From Planctomycetota bacterium (GTDB lineage Bacteria > Planctomycetota > Phycisphaerae > WQYP01), in assembly GCA_021818445.1 (NCBI GenBank), contig JAKAEB010000008.1, forward strand, positions 1 to 64,000: a DNA stretch of 64,000 nt. The letters run 5' to 3'. The notes beneath the pieces were generated by a model. The model searched no databases, was not told the origin of the DNA, and saw nothing but the letters and a program-made list of their open reading frames with translations. Positions 61,361 to 64,000 of the stretch are shown one piece after another. The position numbers and the translations under genes are program-made. Within the stretch, counting starts at the first letter, position 1. Every line of letters begins with the position of its first letter.

Positions 61361-62116
61361 ATGGATCATATGTTTTCACTTGAAGGCCGGACTGCTCTGG
61401 TCACCGGATGCCGAAGGGGCATCGGACGCGCGATTGCCATCGCATTGGCCCGGGCCGGGGCCGATATTCTGGGCGTAAGCCGCCAATTGGAGCCCGACAG
61501 TGACGTGGAACAGGCGGTCATTGCCGCAGGGCGGCGGTTTGCGCGTTATCAGGTGGATTTATCCAACAGAGCCGCGGTTAAGCACCTGCTGGATGAGACA
61601 CATAAAATATCCATTGATATTTTAGTTAATAACGCTGGTATCATCCGCCGCCAGCCTGCGGTGGATCACAGTGATCAGAATTGGGATGAGGTGTTAACGG
61701 TTAATCTCACGGTTCCATTTCTGCTCGCGCGTGGTATCGGCAGTGGAATGCTGGCCCGGGGCGAAGGCAAGATCATCTTCATCGCTTCACTGCTCAGTTT
61801 TCAGGGTGGTCTTACCGTGCCCGGTTATGCCGCAAGCAAAGGTGGAGTTGCGCAATTGACCAAGGCTTTGGCCAATGAATGGGCGGGTCGAGGTGTCAAT
61901 GTCAATGCCATTGCACCAGGCTATATCGCCACCGACAACACCGCGCCATTGCAGGCCGACGCCAAACGCAACAGCGCGATTCTGGATCGCATCCCGGCGG
62001 GTCGATGGGGCACTCCGGAGGATATTGCCGGGGCGGCCGTTTTCCTTGCCAGTCGTGCCAGCGGCTACATTCATGGGACGGTTTTGACGGTCGATGGTGG
62101 CTGGATGGGCCGATGA
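61361..62116 (+). CDS. kduD: 2-deoxy-D-gluconate 3-dehydrogenase (SDR)
   Basis: LEGRTALVTGCRRGIGRAIAIALARAGADILGVSR, LVNNAGIIRR, YAASKGGVAQLTKALANEWAGRGVNVNAIAPGYIATDNT. Confidence 0.92.
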   Translation: MDHMFSLEGRTALVTGCRRGIGRAIAIALARAGADILGVSRQLEPDSDVEQAVIAAGRRFARYQVDLSNRAAVKHLLDETHKISIDILVNNAGIIRRQPAVDHSDQNWDEVLTVNLTVPFLLARGIGSGMLARGEGKIIFIASLLSFQGGLTVPGYAASKGGVAQLTKALANEWAGRGVNVNAIAPGYIATDNTAPLQADAKRNSAILDRIPAGRWGTPEDIAGAAVFLASRASGYIHGTVLTVDGGWMGR

Positions 62117-62167
62117 GGATCATCGACCGGTCTTAATCATTGGAAAAATAGCAGGTAGGAGTCCGTC

Positions 62168-64000
62168 ATGAATAATCAGGCGTTGTTGTGTCGCCGGGTG
62201 CTGGCAGGAACCATCTTGGCTGTATCTTTGGCGGCGGGCATCTCCGCCCCGGCGTCGGCTGCAACTTTGCCGACACCGCAATTACAGACTAAAAAAGTCA
62301 TCATCGCCGAACTGCATCGCGCCGCCTACGCCCAGATGTACGCCTACGGCGAGCATATGGATACCACATGGCTTGGTGGCGTTTTCTGGGGTGGTTATGC
62401 CGCTGTCCAGCGGCTCACCCACAGTCCGCTGTATGCCGCCGTCATGCGTGAACGCGCCCGTGCGGCACACTATGCGCTTGGTCGCCGATTTGGCGGTCTG
62501 AAAAATGCCAACAATCTCTGCATCGGCCGCCTGTATGAAGCGGTCTATGCCTTGCGCCATCGTCCCATCATGCTTACCGAATTACGACATGCGGCGCAGG
62601 CGCTCGCGCGGATGAAATTTAATCCCGGGGCGTCAGTAGCAGGTCGATGGAATCGATCGGCCCCTTGGTACTGGTGCGATGCATTATTTATGGCCGCACC
62701 GGTGCTGGCGCGGCTTTCGGCCCAGACGCATAATCCTCATTATCTCCACATCATGAATGTCAATTTCGCCCGAACCCAAAAAATGCTCTACGATCCGAAA
62801 GAACATCTGTTTTACCGCGATCCACACTTTATCCATGCGATGGATCCCAACGGCCATCATATTTTCTGGTCGCGCGGCAATGGATGGGTACTGGCGGCCG
62901 TAGCGCAGATATTAAAATATATGCCGTCTGATTCGCCTCATCGGGTCCGCTATGTCAAGCTGATGCAGCAGATGGCAGGGCGTCTGGCGCAATTGCAGCC
63001 CGCCGATGGGCTGTGGACACCCAGCCTGACGGACCCCGCCTGGTATCCGTTACCGGAATCCAGCGGCACGGCATTGGACTGCTATGCCATGGCATGGGGT
63101 GTGCGGCACGGCATATTAAATAAAAAGCGTTTTGACCCTGTCATAATCCGGGCATGGGCAGGCCTGCTGAAGTGCCAGATGAGCAACGGGCTTATTGGCC
63201 GAACCCAGCGCACCGGCTCTGCACCGGCCTGGGTGTCGGCCCGGTGCAGCCGTCCATACGGCGTGGGGGCATTTTTAATGGCGGGCAGCCAGATGGCCCG
63301 CCTGGCACCCTTTAACCTGCCGCAAATCCCGCCGCTGCCCAAACCGCCTGTCCGGCATCCTGCCCAGCACTATGTCAATCATCACATCCCCAAACCCACC
63401 GGTGAGGCATTTGGGCGCTACGTGCCCGAGCGTTACGACGATATCGCCTGGGAGGACAACCGCATCGCTTACCGCATCTACGGCCCGCAGTTGGGCTTGG
63501 TAGAGCCCGCCGGCAGCGGCATCGATGTGTGGGTTAAATCTGTCCGCTACCCCATCATCAACATCCGCTACAAACTGGGCGTTTATCACGTCAATCTGGG
63601 TAACGGTTTGGATTGCTATGAAACCGGCTTCAGCCGCGGGTGCGGCGGATCGGGCATCTGGTCCAAGGGCCGATTATGGAATTCCACCTATTGGCAGTAT
63701 TATCGGTTTATTAAGCACGGACCCCGCAGCGTCAAGTTTCAGGTGTGGTACAAACCCTGGAAAGTCGGCAATGGACGCATGGTGTGGGAGCTGCGCACCA
63801 TTACCTTGCGCAACGGCAGCAATCTCAATCGCATCTCTACCGTGCTGGAATCCAACAAGCCCGGGCCGATTACCGTTGGTGTCGGCGTCGCCAATCATGG
63901 TAAGGGAACGCTGGTGGTGGACGCCAAAAACGGCATGCTCAGCTATTGGGAACCACCTCAACCCCATAATGGCTCAACCGGAATTGGCGTTCGGGTGAAA
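62168..64000 (+). CDS. GH88/GH105-like unsaturated glycuronyl hydrolase fused to a DUF4861-like domain (3' end outside window)
   Basis: Open frame from MNNQALLCRR with signal peptide; FWSRGNGWVLAAVAQIL, PESSGTALDCYAMAWGVRHG, then DDIAWEDNRIAYRIYGPQ...NLGNGLDCYETGFSRGCGG; missing from the supplied ORF track because it has no stop in the window. Confidence 0.8.
   Translation, partial: MNNQALLCRRVLAGTILAVSLAAGISAPASAATLPTPQLQTKKVIIAELHRAAYAQMYAYGEHMDTTWLGGVFWGGYAAVQRLTHSPLYAAVMRERARAAHYALGRRFGGLKNANNLCIGRLYEAVYALRHRPIMLTELRHAAQALARMKFNPGASVAGRWNRSAPWYWCDALFMAAPVLARLSAQTHNPHYLHIMNVNFARTQKMLYDPKEHLFYRDPHFIHAMDPNGHHIFWSRGNGWVLAAVAQILKYMPSDSPHRVRYVKLMQQMAGRLAQLQPADGLWTPSLTDPAWYPLPESSGTALDCYAMAWGVRHGILNKKRFDPVIIRAWAGLLKCQMSNGLIGRTQRTGSAPAWVSARCSRPYGVGAFLMAGSQMARLAPFNLPQIPPLPKPPVRHPAQHYVNHHIPKPTGEAFGRYVPERYDDIAWEDNRIAYRIYGPQLGLVEPAGSGIDVWVKSVRYPIINIRYKLGVYHVNLGNGLDCYETGFSRGCGGSGIWSKGRLWNSTYWQYYRFIKHGPRSVKFQVWYKPWKVGNGRMVWELRTITLRNGSNLNRISTVLESNKPGPITVGVGVANHGKGTLVVDAKNGMLSYWEPPQPHNGSTGIGVRVK

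Overview
The 64 kb window looks like the chromosome of a Planctomycetes-type (Phycisphaerae-like) bacterium. The lineage call is an inference from PEP-CTERM and pseudopilin proteins, gene content and Rhs style. Housekeeping genes recognised: metF, pheT, clpC, folP, mcsA/mcsB, ybeY, a 7TM-HD phosphohydrolase, a CorC-type protein and gyrB. Carbohydrate genes: a GH5/GH2 mannan-type pair with an AraC/XylR-type regulator, and a kduI/kduD/GH88-105+DUF4861 cluster running off the right edge. There are two drug/metal efflux operons: TetR-HlyD-MFS-TolC and RND-adaptor-OMP. The accessory content is more unusual: (1) two orphan Rhs C-terminal 'tip' ORFs with 213-bp near-identical cores, interleaved with paralogous TPR proteins, a YcxB-like membrane protein and an internally duplicated exported protein (37.4-44.9 kb); (2) two AbiE-like type IV toxin-antitoxin loci, one in normal operon order and one convergent with a toxin broken by two in-frame stops, plus two related 30-bp perfect palindromes at the antitoxin promoter; (3) ~300-370 bp tandem, highly structured dispersed repeats in three clusters, two of them forming ~1 kb inverted repeats about 33 kb apart, with a family of small GC-rich hairpins showing an apparent compensatory change. 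All calls come from reading the sequence and supplied ORFs; no database search was run.
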